A program made the translations under genes and the position numbers. The notes below the pieces were generated by a model, which saw only the letters and a list, made by a program, of their open reading frames with translations, was not told the origin of the DNA and ran no database searches. From assembly GCA_048265185.1 (NCBI GenBank), contig JBLXBZ010000002.1, forward strand, positions 434,001 to 498,000: DNA of 64,000 nt. The letters are read 5' to 3'. Positions 36,238 through 44,628 of this stretch are shown one piece after another. The DNA comes from JBLXBZ01 sp048265185. Its GTDB lineage: Bacteria > Pseudomonadota > Alphaproteobacteria > Rhizobiales > Stappiaceae. Each line of letters opens with the position of its first letter. Within the stretch, counting starts at the first letter, position 1.

Positions 36238-37065
36238 ATGTCTATGCAAGCAACGACGAATACGGAAAACGCTGAGCCGGCGCATGCGATGGTTACCGCC
36301 GACGGCGATGTCGTGAAAATGCGCGGCGATAAGGTCAAAGTCTTCTACGGCGAAAAACAAGCCTTGTTTGACGTTGATCTTGACGTGCGCGACCGCAAGG
36401 TGACTGCGTTGATCGGGCCTTCGGGCTGCGGGAAGTCCACCTTCCTACGGTGCCTGAACCGGATGAATGACACTATCGATATTTGCCGGGTGGAAGGAAA
36501 AATCACCCTCGATAGCGGCGACATCTATGACCCGTCAATCGACGTGGTGGAGCTGCGGGCGCGGGTTGGGATGGTCTTCCAAAAGCCGAATCCGTTTCCC
36601 AAATCCATCTATGAAAACGTGGCGTATGGTCCTCGCATTCATGGGTTGGCCAATTCAAAATCGGTTCTCGACGATATCGTCGCTCAAAGCTTGCAAAAAG
36701 CTGGACTGTTTGAAGAAGTGAAAGACCGTCTGGACGCCCCTGGAACGGGTCTTTCTGGCGGACAGCAACAGCGCTTGTGCATCGCGCGCGCCATCGCTGT
36801 CAGCCCTGAAGTGATTTTGATGGATGAACCTTGTTCTGCGCTCGATCCAATCGCCACGGCGAAGGTTGAGGAATTGATCGATGAATTGCGTGAAAATTAC
36901 ACGATCGTGATCGTCACGCACTCCATGCAGCAGGCGGCGCGTGTTTCCCAGCGCACGGCTTTCTTTCATTTGGGCAATCTTGTCGAAGAAGGCCCGACGC
37001 AGGAAATCTTCACTAATCCAACGGACAAACGCACTCAGGACTATATTACCGGCAGGTTTGGTTAG
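36238..37065 (+). CDS. pstB: Phosphate ABC transporter ATPase
   Basis: 275 aa from the ATG at 36238 with GAAAGG upstream (a GTG three bases earlier is less likely). Walker A GPSGCGKST, the PstB-type FLRCLNRMND segment, Q-loop MVFQKPNPFPKSIYENVAYG, signature LSGGQQQRLCIARAI, Walker B VILMDEPCSALDPIA and switch VTHSMQQAARVS are all present. Drives phosphate import through PstCA and is expected to take part in PhoR signalling with PhoU. Confidence 0.97.
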   Translation: MSMQATTNTENAEPAHAMVTADGDVVKMRGDKVKVFYGEKQALFDVDLDVRDRKVTALIGPSGCGKSTFLRCLNRMNDTIDICRVEGKITLDSGDIYDPSIDVVELRARVGMVFQKPNPFPKSIYENVAYGPRIHGLANSKSVLDDIVAQSLQKAGLFEEVKDRLDAPGTGLSGGQQQRLCIARAIAVSPEVILMDEPCSALDPIATAKVEELIDELRENYTIVIVTHSMQQAARVSQRTAFFHLGNLVEEGPTQEIFTNPTDKRTQDYITGRFG

Positions 37066-37142
37066 TCGTCAGATGTAATCGCTCCCTATCGCCGCTCGAT
37101 TGGCGGCGGGGGAGCTTGCGAATTGCGATGAAGGGCAGTTTC

Positions 37143-37850
37143 ATGGTTGAGCATACAGTCAGCGCTTATGATAATGAATTAAAGGGGCTTGCTAGCCGCG
37201 TCGCCGAAATGGGTGGTTTGGTCGAAACCATGACCAATGACGCTGTGACGGCGCTTGTCCGTTTGGATCCGGATTTGGCGCAAAGAGTTGTTCAGACGGA
37301 TCGCCGGGTTGACGTTCTGCAAGCGGAAATTGAGGAAAACTCGATTCATATTATCGCTCGTCGCCAGCCTGTGGCGCAGGATCTGCGCGACATCGTCGGG
37401 GCGATGCGCATTTCCAACGATCTGGAGCGTGTTGGAGATCTGGCCAAGAATATCGCTAAAAGAGCCGTTGCGATTGAAGGCCAGTTCAACTCCAAAAAGC
37501 TTGCGTTTGGCGTCGAACATATGGCTGAAATGGCTCAAGGACAGCTGAAAAGCGTTCTCGACGCATATGCCGCGCGTGATGAAAACGCAGCGGAAAGCGT
37601 TCGTATTCATGATGACGAAGTTGATGCGATCTATACGTCGATTTTCCGTGAGCTGCTAACTTACATGATGGAAGATCCGCGTCAGATCACTATTTGCGCG
37701 CATCTTTTATTCTGCGCAAAAAATATCGAAAGAATTGGTGATCACGCGACGAATATCGCAGAAAATGTGATTTTCATGGCGAGCGGACAGCATCCAGGCG
37801 ATGATCGTCCAAAAGTCGATGAGACTGGCGTGAGCGCCCCGCAGAATTGA
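37143..37850 (+). CDS. phoU: Phosphate signalling complex protein PhoU
   Basis: 235 aa from the ATG at 37143 (AAGGGCAG precedes it; an ATG at 37128 is the alternative). Two repeated three-helix PhoU units with metal-binding signatures DLRDIVGAMRISNDLERVGDLAKNIAKR and, in the second repeat, NIERIGDHATNIAENV (quoted in part). It links PstSCAB activity to PhoR and limits phosphate uptake. Lies between pstB and phoB as usual. Confidence 0.95.
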   Translation: MVEHTVSAYDNELKGLASRVAEMGGLVETMTNDAVTALVRLDPDLAQRVVQTDRRVDVLQAEIEENSIHIIARRQPVAQDLRDIVGAMRISNDLERVGDLAKNIAKRAVAIEGQFNSKKLAFGVEHMAEMAQGQLKSVLDAYAARDENAAESVRIHDDEVDAIYTSIFRELLTYMMEDPRQITICAHLLFCAKNIERIGDHATNIAENVIFMASGQHPGDDRPKVDETGVSAPQN

Positions 37851-37871
37851 AATTGAAAAGGATGCATTGGA

Positions 37872-38570
37872 ATGCCTCAGGTTCTTATTGTCGAAGACGA
37901 AGAGCCGCTCAGTCTTCTCCTGCGCTACAATCTGGAGGCGGAGGGTTATGCCGTCGAAACATGCGCACGAGGGGATGAAGCTGAGATCAGATTGCGTGAA
38001 AGCCAGCCTGACCTTTTGCTTCTTGACTGGATGCTTCCTGGTCTGTCTGGGATTGAACTTTGTCGCCGGCTGCGGGGACGTGAGGAAACGGAGCGTTTGC
38101 CGGTGATCATGCTCACCGCGCGCGGTGAAGAATCTGAGCGTATTCGTGGCTTGGCCACAGGAGCGGATGACTATGTGGTCAAGCCGTTCTCGATACCTGA
38201 ACTTATGGCGCGTGTGCGTGCGATTTTGCGTAGAGCGAAACCTGAGGTGGTCTCCACCATGTTACGATCTGGCGACGTCGAGTTGGATCGTGAAACGCAT
38301 CGGGTCAGACGTGCAGGCCGGGAGATACATCTTGGGCCGACCGAGTTCCGGCTTCTTGAGTTCCTGATGACGTCTCCGGGGCGCGTTTTCTCGCGTGAGC
38401 AATTGTTAGACGGTGTTTGGGGACATGACGTTTATGTGGATGAGCGGACAGTGGACGTTCATGTAGGCCGATTACGTAAAGCGATAAACCGTGGGAAATT
38501 GAAAGATCCAATTCGCACGGTTCGCGGCGCTGGCTACGCGTTCAACGATCAGTTCTCCAGCGCGGCGTGA
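37872..38570 (+). CDS. phoB: Phosphate regulon response regulator
   Basis: 232 aa OmpR/PhoB-type regulator. The receiver domain (1-120) has the acidic pocket EDEE, the phospho-accepting Asp in LLLLDWMLPG (D52) and the conserved Lys in YVVKPFSIPE. The winged-helix DNA-binding domain (about 130-228) includes LLEFLMTSPGRVFSREQLLD and RTVDVHVGRLRKAIN. Expected to bind the Pho box upstream of pstS. Ends before a bidirectional terminator. Confidence 0.96.
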   Translation: MPQVLIVEDEEPLSLLLRYNLEAEGYAVETCARGDEAEIRLRESQPDLLLLDWMLPGLSGIELCRRLRGREETERLPVIMLTARGEESERIRGLATGADDYVVKPFSIPELMARVRAILRRAKPEVVSTMLRSGDVELDRETHRVRRAGREIHLGPTEFRLLEFLMTSPGRVFSREQLLDGVWGHDVYVDERTVDVHVGRLRKAINRGKLKDPIRTVRGAGYAFNDQFSSAA

Positions 38571-38693
38571 GATAGGAAAGTAACGAGCGGGGCTGGGGGA
38601 CGAGGCTCGGGACGTTGCGATTCATCCGGTTCCGGCGGGTCTTGAAAACCGGTTTGCAATGAAATGCTGCTCGCGCTCTCATTATTAAAACGC

Positions 38694-38732
38694 AAAAAAA
38701 AGCGCTCGCCAAATTTGGCGGGCGCTTTTTTT
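38694..38732. terminator. Bidirectional intrinsic terminator between phoB and gcrA
   Basis: The stem GCGCTCGCC/GGCGGGCGC (9 bp with one T-G pair, loop AAATTT) is flanked by an A-run on the left and a T-run on the right. It therefore has U-tracts on both strands and can end phoB transcripts from the left and gcrA transcripts from the right. Confidence 0.9.
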
Positions 38733-38752
38733 AGGCGTTAAAAAAACTGCCG

Positions 38753-39298
38753 TTAAGCGTTTGCGGTTTTTTTGCTCCGCCTATCGGTCATTGGCTGATA
38801 AGCCATCCGGCAATGGTAGGGGCAATAAGGAACGTTGGGCTCCGACGTTTGCCCGCAAAAATAAAAATCATCCTTGCTTGGATCGCCAATAGGCCATTTG
38901 CAGGTGCGCTCGTTGAGCGTTAAAATCGTCGCGCGCTGTGAAATCGGAACGATTTGCGGCTTGGGTTTTTCCTGTAAAACGGGAGCCGCTATAGGCTCAT
39001 CTTCCATTTTTAAGGCGGTGGCGCCATGGGTTTGAGGCGCCGCGGCTGGGCGGGGTGTTTCGGGCGTCGCTGAAGAAGCGGATTCCACTACGTTGGGTTC
39101 TTGCGCTTTGGGCGTGGCCCGGCGTTGTTTAGGCGTTGGCGACGTTGTTTTCGTCCGGCCCGAAAGGCCAAGTCGGTGGACTTTGCCAATTACTGCATTG
39201 CGGGTGACCTCACCAAGTTCTCCAGCGATCTGGCTGGCGCTCAGGCCATCCATCCAGAGTTTCTTGAGCAGGTCGACGCGTTCCGTGGTCCAGGACAT
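38753..39298 (-). CDS. gcrA: Cell-cycle regulator GcrA
   Basis: 181 aa. In Caulobacter, GcrA binds sigma-70 RNA polymerase and activates promoters carrying CcrM-methylated GANTC sites. I start at the ATG at 39298 (MSWTTERVDLLKKLW) with ACGGAG about seven bases upstream; the longer frame has no site. The N-terminal helix-turn-helix (about 1-48; QIAGELG and NAVIGKVHRLGLSGR) and the C-terminal polymerase-binding Cys/His cluster (CKWPIGDP ... FYFCGQ ... YCPYHCRMAYQP) are both complete. The Pro/Ala-rich linker between them is variable in the family. Confidence 0.95.
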   Translation of the reverse strand: MSWTTERVDLLKKLWMDGLSASQIAGELGEVTRNAVIGKVHRLGLSGRTKTTSPTPKQRRATPKAQEPNVVESASSATPETPRPAAAPQTHGATALKMEDEPIAAPVLQEKPKPQIVPISQRATILTLNERTCKWPIGDPSKDDFYFCGQTSEPNVPYCPYHCRMAYQPMTDRRSKKTANA

Positions 39299-39327
39299 AA
39301 AATACTCCGTCTTCCGTTCAGCGTCCG

Positions 39328-39342
39328 TTAAATCGTAATTAG
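39328..39342 (-). promoter_or_regulatory. CtrA-like binding site upstream of gcrA
   Basis: TTAA, seven bases, then TTAG, one base off the full CtrA consensus TTAA-N7-TTAA. It ends about 30 bases before the gcrA start. In Caulobacter, CtrA represses gcrA, so the location makes biological sense. Short sites like this do arise by chance in AT-rich spacers. Confidence 0.45.
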
Positions 39343-39702
39343 CGACGGTCTCCCGCGGCGTTAACGCGTAAGACATTCCCGGCTCGCCACAAACGATGCG
39401 ATAGACTGCTCAAAACCGATGTTGAATTGACACAGTCGCGTTTAGATTTAAAAGCACGCCATGGTTTTTCCTGTACACGAGGCTTACTCGTGAAGCGCCA
39501 GTGAACGTACTGGGTAAAAATTTCCTTCTACGATATGTCGTAGCTGATGTCATGAACCATACAATATACCGCATTTTAACGGCAAGGCTATGAGAGCAGA
39601 GTTTTGGGGATGACCGGTATTTTCCCCAGATTTTAACCTCTGCCGCGTATTTTTATCCTGATTTCGGAAATTTTCGCCGCCATGAAGTTAAGTGTTGTTT
39701 GA

Positions 39703-39733
39703 TTGACACAATACTGACAACAGGTTTTATATA
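39703..39733 (+). promoter_or_regulatory. Sigma-70 promoter for the argD operon leader
   Basis: Perfect -35 TTGACA at 39703-39708, then a 17-19 base spacer and TTTATATA at 39726-39733 as the -10 region. Predicted transcription start near 39740, giving an untranslated leader of roughly 160 bases before argD that contains the 14-bp hairpin. Confidence 0.65.
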
Positions 39734-39776
39734 GATCGTTGGCTTGGGAATTACACCCTGCTCGATTATTATTTTG

Positions 39777-39813
39777 CGCATCGTGCCGCCTCGAGATGGG
39801 GCGGCACGATGCG
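39777..39813 (+). other. 14-bp perfect stem-loop in the argD leader
   Basis: CGCATCGTGCCGCC pairs perfectly with GGCGGCACGATGCG around a 9-base loop (TCGAGATGG). It starts about 37 bases after the predicted start site and ends 85 bases before argD. No U-tract follows, so it is not a standard terminator. It could be a processing or protein-binding element or the body of a short RNA. Confidence 0.6.
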
Positions 39814-39898
39814 TTTCGCAATGCGTTGTATGGATCGAGCGAAAAAGCTGGATTGATACGGCGCGACCGCTAATTTTGCAGTTTTGGAGAAGAGACTG

Positions 39899-41098
39899 AT
39901 GTCTGCGTCGCCGCTTTATAAAACCTATGCGCGTTCCGACTTGGCGTTCGAGCGCGGTGAAGGGGTCTGGTTGTCGACGGCGGATGGACGACGATTTCTC
40001 GATTGCGCCGCGGGCATTGCGGTTAACTCTTTAGGGCATTGCCACCCTCATCTTGTCGAGACGCTGAAGTCTCAGGCCGAGAAGCTGTGGCATGTCTCCA
40101 ACGTCTACACCATTTCTGATCAGGAGCGCTTGGGGCGGCGGTTGATCGACGCGACCTTCGCAGATCGGGCCTTTTTCACAAACTCCGGCGCCGAGGCGCT
40201 TGAGGCCGCGATCAAGACGGCGCGTCGGTATCATCATGTCAACGGCAGACCGGATCGGTACCGTTTGATTACTTTTCAAGGAGCGTTTCACGGGAGAACG
40301 CTTGCGACTATCGCCGCTGGGGGGCAGGAAAAATATCTTGAAGGCTTTGGCCCTAAAACGCCGGGCTTCGACCAGGTTCCCTTTGGTGACCTGGAGGCGG
40401 TGAAGGCCGCGATCACAGAAGAAACCGCAGGCGTTTTGGTGGAGCCGGTGCAAGGTGAAGGCGGGATAAGGTCTTTGCCTTACGAAACGCTGAGAGCCTT
40501 GCGTAAGATATGCGATGATGAAGGCATTCTACTGATTCTGGATGAAGTGCAAACAGGGGTTGGGCGCTCTGGAAAGCTGTTCGCTCATGAGTGGGCGGGG
40601 GTTGAGCCGGATATTATGGCGATCGCCAAGGGTATTGGCGGCGGGTTCCCTCTTGGCGCTTGCTTGGCGAGTGAAGAGGCCAGCGCGGGAATGACGGCTG
40701 GAACCCATGGCACGACCTTTGGCGGTAACCCTCTGGCGATGGCGGTGGGGAACGCTGTGCTTGATGTTGTGCTGACGGACGGTTTTCTTGAAAGCGTTCG
40801 GCGCAAAAGTCTTGTGTTGACGCAAAAGCTTGCGGGCGTCGTTGATACGCACCCCAAGGTGTTTGAGGAGCTGCGCGGCGACGGGCTGTTGCTTGGGTTG
40901 AAGTGCAAGCCGCCTGTTGGCGAAGTCTTGGCGCGCGCGCGCGATCATGGGCTGCTTGCTGTCGGAGCGGGTGATAATGTTCTGCGCATTATTCCGCCTT
41001 TGGTGATCAGCGAAGAAGAAATTGACGAGGCGGTTGCGAGGATCGAGTTGGTTGCGCTTGACCTGGAGAAGACGTTGAACGAAGGAGAAAGCGTATGA
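39899..41098 (+). CDS. argD: Acetylornithine aminotransferase
   Basis: PLP-dependent class III aminotransferase of arginine synthesis, 399 aa, from the ATG at 39899 with GGAGAAGAG upstream. The PLP Lys is in MAIAKGIGGGFPLGA, the cofactor Asp in LILDEVQTGVGRSGKL, and substrate and phosphate contacts in FTNSGAEALEAAIKTAR and HGTTFGGNPLA. It is first in an argD-argF-hslO operon and overlaps argF by four bases (ATGA). A succinyldiaminopimelate aminotransferase role as well is common for the family. Confidence 0.95.
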   Translation: MSASPLYKTYARSDLAFERGEGVWLSTADGRRFLDCAAGIAVNSLGHCHPHLVETLKSQAEKLWHVSNVYTISDQERLGRRLIDATFADRAFFTNSGAEALEAAIKTARRYHHVNGRPDRYRLITFQGAFHGRTLATIAAGGQEKYLEGFGPKTPGFDQVPFGDLEAVKAAITEETAGVLVEPVQGEGGIRSLPYETLRALRKICDDEGILLILDEVQTGVGRSGKLFAHEWAGVEPDIMAIAKGIGGGFPLGACLASEEASAGMTAGTHGTTFGGNPLAMAVGNAVLDVVLTDGFLESVRRKSLVLTQKLAGVVDTHPKVFEELRGDGLLLGLKCKPPVGEVLARARDHGLLAVGAGDNVLRIIPPLVISEEEIDEAVARIELVALDLEKTLNEGESV

Positions 41099-42039
41099 AA
41101 ATGACGAATAGACGTCACTTTCTTGATTTGCCCGATGTTGACGCTGGCGAGCTGAGAAGCATTATCGACGGCAGCCGGATCATCAAGGAAAATCGAACTG
41201 GCGCGCGCGTCCGCCGAGACGGGAGCGGTTTGCTCGATGGCAAGGTGCTGGCCATGGTGTTTGAGCAGCCGTCAACGCGCACACGAATTTCGTTTGACGT
41301 GGGCATGCGGGAGCTGGGAGGGGAAACCCTGATGCTCACTGGCGCGGAAATGCAGCTTGGACGAGGAGAGACGATTGCTGATACGGCGCGTGTTTTATCG
41401 CGCTTTGTCGACGCGATCATGATTCGAATTCTTGATCATGACGCTTTGCTCGAGCTTGCTGAAAATGCAACGGTTCCGGTTATCAACGGGCTGACAAAGC
41501 TGTCGCATCCCTGCCAAATCATGGCGGACGTGATGACCTTTGAAGAAAAGAAGGGGAATATCGCCGGTCGGTCCGTGGCTTGGGTGGGCGATTCCAATAA
41601 TGTGCTCGCCTCTTGGGTGCACGCCGCCGCGAAGTTTGATTTTGAAATTCGCATCGCAACGCCGGCGGAGTTGGCTCCGCCTGAGGAGCTGATTAAGGCG
41701 GGACGGAGCCAGGGCGCTCAAATCGTGGTGACCGACGATCCGTTCGAGGCGGTTAAAGACGTGGATTGCGTCATTACGGATTGCTGGGTTTCCATGGGTG
41801 ATGAAGATGAAGGACGACGTCACAACCTTTTGAAGCCTTATCAGGTGAATAGCCGGCTTATGGGCGCGGCGGACAAAGACGCCATCTTCATGCACTGCTT
41901 GCCGGCGCATAGGGACGAGGAAGTCACGAGCGAGGTCATGGATGGTCCGCAATCCGTGGTGTTTGATGAGGCGGAAAACCGTCTGCATGCGCAAAAAGGC
42001 GTTCTCGCTTGGTGTTTCAATGAGCTTCCAGGTGCGTGA
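41095..42039 (+). CDS. argF: Ornithine carbamoyltransferase
   Basis: Makes citrulline from ornithine and carbamoyl phosphate, 314 aa. The carbamoyl-phosphate motif is FEQPSTRTRISFDVGMREL; ornithine-binding and catalytic segments are HPCQIMADVMT, WVGDSNNVLASW, DCWVSMGDE and the HCLPAHRDEEV Cys-containing motif. Anabolic by context: argD lies directly upstream and overlaps it, and no arginine deiminase genes are present. Confidence 0.97.
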   Translation: MKMTNRRHFLDLPDVDAGELRSIIDGSRIIKENRTGARVRRDGSGLLDGKVLAMVFEQPSTRTRISFDVGMRELGGETLMLTGAEMQLGRGETIADTARVLSRFVDAIMIRILDHDALLELAENATVPVINGLTKLSHPCQIMADVMTFEEKKGNIAGRSVAWVGDSNNVLASWVHAAAKFDFEIRIATPAELAPPEELIKAGRSQGAQIVVTDDPFEAVKDVDCVITDCWVSMGDEDEGRRHNLLKPYQVNSRLMGAADKDAIFMHCLPAHRDEEVTSEVMDGPQSVVFDEAENRLHAQKGVLAWCFNELPGA

Positions 42040-43043
42040 TGAATGCGTTTGACTTTGAATCGGCGGGCTTGACGCCCGCCGGTGACGACGCCGTCGTCCC
42101 TTTTGCGGTAGAGGCGCTTGATGTGCGCGGCCGCGCGGTTCAGCTCGGCCCTGCGCTCAACTCGATTTTGGATCGCCATGCATATCCCGCGCCCGTGTCG
42201 CGTCTTTTAGCGGAAACGATCGCTCTGGTGGCTTTGCTTGGTTCCTCTCTCAAGTTCCAGGGACGGTTTATTCTGCAAACGCAAACCGACGGGCCTGTGT
42301 CTATGCTGGTCGTTGACTTCGCCAGTCCCGATAGTCTGCGCGCTTATGCGCAATTTGACGCGGAGAAAGTTGCTGCGGCGCAGGCGGCGGGGACGTTGGA
42401 CGCGCCTTCATTGTTGGGCCACGGACATTTGGCCATGACGATAGACCAGGGCGCTCACATGAACCGTTATCAGGGATTGGTGGCGCTGGATGGGATCGGG
42501 CTTGAAGAAGTCGCTCACCGTTATTTTGCACAGTCGGAGCAAATTCCCACGATTGTTCGACTGGCGGTAGGCGAGGTGTTTGACCGGCGCGAAGGGCGCT
42601 CGCCCGCCCATTCATGGCGCGCTGGTGGGGTTCTAGTACAGTTTCTGCCTGAAGCGCCGGAGCGTATGCGCCAGCCGGACATTGATCCGGGGGACGCTCC
42701 AGCCGATGCCGTTAAGCCTGAAATCGAGGTTGACGACGCGTGGGTTGAAGCGCGCGCTCTTGCGGAGACGGTTAAAGATGCGGAATTGACCGATCCGTCG
42801 TTACCGGCGGAGCAGCTTTTGTTCCGTTTGTTTCACGAGCGGGGCGTGCGTATTTTTCAATCTCAGGGCGTTGTCGATAAGTGCCAATGTTCAAGAGAGC
42901 GCATCGAAACCGTGCTGAGCAGTTTTTCGCGTGAAGAGCGTGAGGACATGACTGTGGATGGTAAAATTATCGCGTCTTGTCAGTTTTGCGGCGAAAGTTA
43001 TGATTTCGACCCTTCAGACTATAGTGGCGAAGAGGCGAGTTGA
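42039..43043 (+). CDS. hslO: Redox-regulated chaperone Hsp33
   Basis: 334 aa from the ATG at 42039, one base inside the argF stop (TGATG). The N-terminal chaperone domain spans about 25-230. The C-terminal redox switch holds the four zinc-binding Cys as CQC (VDKCQCSRER) and CQFC (IASCQFCGESYDF). Oxidation should release zinc and activate holdase activity. argF-hslO linkage is widespread in alphaproteobacteria. Confidence 0.95.
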   Translation: MNAFDFESAGLTPAGDDAVVPFAVEALDVRGRAVQLGPALNSILDRHAYPAPVSRLLAETIALVALLGSSLKFQGRFILQTQTDGPVSMLVVDFASPDSLRAYAQFDAEKVAAAQAAGTLDAPSLLGHGHLAMTIDQGAHMNRYQGLVALDGIGLEEVAHRYFAQSEQIPTIVRLAVGEVFDRREGRSPAHSWRAGGVLVQFLPEAPERMRQPDIDPGDAPADAVKPEIEVDDAWVEARALAETVKDAELTDPSLPAEQLLFRLFHERGVRIFQSQGVVDKCQCSRERIETVLSSFSREEREDMTVDGKIIASCQFCGESYDFDPSDYSGEEAS

Positions 43044-43068
43044 TTTGCGCCGCTTCGCCCGTATCCGC

Positions 43069-43710
43069 TCAAGATAGCTCCGCGGCGAAGCTCGCCACTC
43101 GCGCCGCGGCCGCGCGGATGTTTCCGTTCAGCGTCGCTGGAGAGCGTCCGCGCGGGGCGAGGTCGTGATTGCCGTCCTCCAACCAGTTTATCCGGCTCAA
43201 TTGCGGTAGTTTGATCGCCTCGATTTCGCTGCGGGAGCCAAATTGGTCGCGCTCTCCTTGCAAGATCAACGTGGGGCGTTTCGCCTTTTCCAAAGGCTCC
43301 ATGCGCCATACGTCGGGTTTGGCGGGGGGGTGAAATGGATAGCCAAGGCAAAATAACCCGATGACGCGGCTAGGAAGAGAGGGCGCGCCGCAGTACATGG
43401 CGGCGACGCGTCCGCCCATGGATTTTCCGCCAATCAGAACTGGGCCGTCGGCTTCCTTCAGCACCGCCAGCGCGGCGTTTTCATAAGCGCTCATCAGGAG
43501 TTCCGCCCGTGGCGGCGGACGTTTTTTACCACCTTCCCGGCGCTGAGCCATATAAGGAAATTCAAATCTGGCCACCGCCACGCCTTCGGCGGCCGCGAAT
43601 TGAGCGAAACGGTTCATGAAAGCGGAATCCATGGGCGCGCCGGCGCCATGGGCTAGCAGAAGAGTGGCGGAGGCCGCGCCGTCGGGCGATGTCCAGATAA
43701 ATGGTGACAT
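43069..43710 (-). CDS. Alpha/beta hydrolase (TEX30/KANL3-like)
   Basis: 213 aa. Nucleophile elbow GGKSMGGR, acid Asp in LQGERDQFG and His in EDGNHDL complete a Ser-Asp-His triad. Opening motif LLLAHGAGAPMDSAFM supplies the oxyanion hole. The compact size and HGAGAPMDS opening are typical of the TEX30-like dienelactone-hydrolase-related group. No natural substrate known. Convergent with hslO. Confidence 0.88.
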   Translation of the reverse strand: MSPFIWTSPDGAASATLLLAHGAGAPMDSAFMNRFAQFAAAEGVAVARFEFPYMAQRREGGKKRPPPRAELLMSAYENAALAVLKEADGPVLIGGKSMGGRVAAMYCGAPSLPSRVIGLFCLGYPFHPPAKPDVWRMEPLEKAKRPTLILQGERDQFGSRSEIEAIKLPQLSRINWLEDGNHDLAPRGRSPATLNGNIRAAAARVASFAAELS

Positions 43711-43817
43711 GAAACAAACGCCTCGCGATGATGTGAAACAAGTTTATCGTGAATGGTGGACGAGGGCTATATTGTTTTACCCAGCTTAGCAAGGCGCAGA
43801 CATGGGAGTCGGCAGAC

Positions 43818-44621
43818 GTGGATAATGCTTATTTCAGCGAAGGGGCAATACGCCTGGCGGCTTTTGGCGGCATTTTCTTGACCATGGCGTTGTGGGAGTC
43901 GTTCGCGCCGCGTCGTGAGCTGCGTTATGGGCGTGGTTGGCGCTGGATCACCAATTGGGGCGTTTTACTATGTGGTTCGTTGGTGGTGCGGTTGGCGTTC
44001 CCCATGGCCGCGGTGGGCGTCGCTTTAGTGGCCGAGAAAGAGGGGTGGGGGCTGTTGACGATGCTGAACGCGCCATATTGGCTTGCGGCGGTGGTTGGCT
44101 TTCTCATCTTGGACTTCGCCGTGTGGTTGGAACATTATGTTTCGCACAAGTGGCCGCTTCTATGGCGTATTCACAAAGTCCACCATGCGGACCCTGATCT
44201 TGACGTGACGACGGCCTTGCGTTTCCATCCTTTGGAAATTCTTCTTTCCATGGTGTGGAAGTCCGCGATTGTGGTGGCGCTGGGGGTTCCGGTGGTCGCG
44301 GTGCTTTTCTTTGAAATCGTGTTGAACGGCGCGGCGATGTTCAACCACGCCAATGCGAACCTGCCACGTGGATTGGATCGGGCTTTGCGGCTTATGGTGG
44401 TGACGCCGGATATGCACAGAGTTCATCATTCTGTTTATCGCCATGAGGCGGATACGAATTTTGGCTTCAATTTATCGGTGTGGGACAGGATTTTTCGCAC
44501 TTATAAGGACAGGCCGCAGGATGGGCATCAGCAGATGCGTATAGGACTGCCGGGTCATCAATCTCGCGCGCCGCTTGGTTTGATTTGGTCCATCTTGTTT
44601 CCATTCCGACGAGGGGAATGA
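43818..44621 (+). CDS. Sterol desaturase/fatty acid hydroxylase family protein
   Basis: Membrane di-iron oxygenase fold, about 267 aa from a GTG at 43818 (GGAG about ten bases upstream; a GTG at 43749 is possible but adds a non-hydrophobic extension). Four to five membrane helices and the His-box set HYVSH, HKVHH and HRVHH, plus HPLEILLS. These coordinate the metals, so activity is expected. Substrate could be a lipid, hopanoid or carotenoid-like compound; not deducible. Confidence 0.85.
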   Translation: MDNAYFSEGAIRLAAFGGIFLTMALWESFAPRRELRYGRGWRWITNWGVLLCGSLVVRLAFPMAAVGVALVAEKEGWGLLTMLNAPYWLAAVVGFLILDFAVWLEHYVSHKWPLLWRIHKVHHADPDLDVTTALRFHPLEILLSMVWKSAIVVALGVPVVAVLFFEIVLNGAAMFNHANANLPRGLDRALRLMVVTPDMHRVHHSVYRHEADTNFGFNLSVWDRIFRTYKDRPQDGHQQMRIGLPGHQSRAPLGLIWSILFPFRRGE

Positions 44622-44628
44622 GGCGATA

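Larger units (their letters stand above)
39299..39898. other. 600-bp divergent region between gcrA and argD
   Basis: No gene is evident. It holds a CtrA-like site near gcrA (39328-39342), two small perfect hairpins (CACGAG/CTCGTG at 39476-39492 and CTACGA/TCGTAG at 39528-39543), a near-consensus sigma-70 promoter pointing to argD (39703-39733) and a 14-bp perfect hairpin in the argD leader (39777-39813). I found no GANTC site by eye. Confidence 0.6.
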
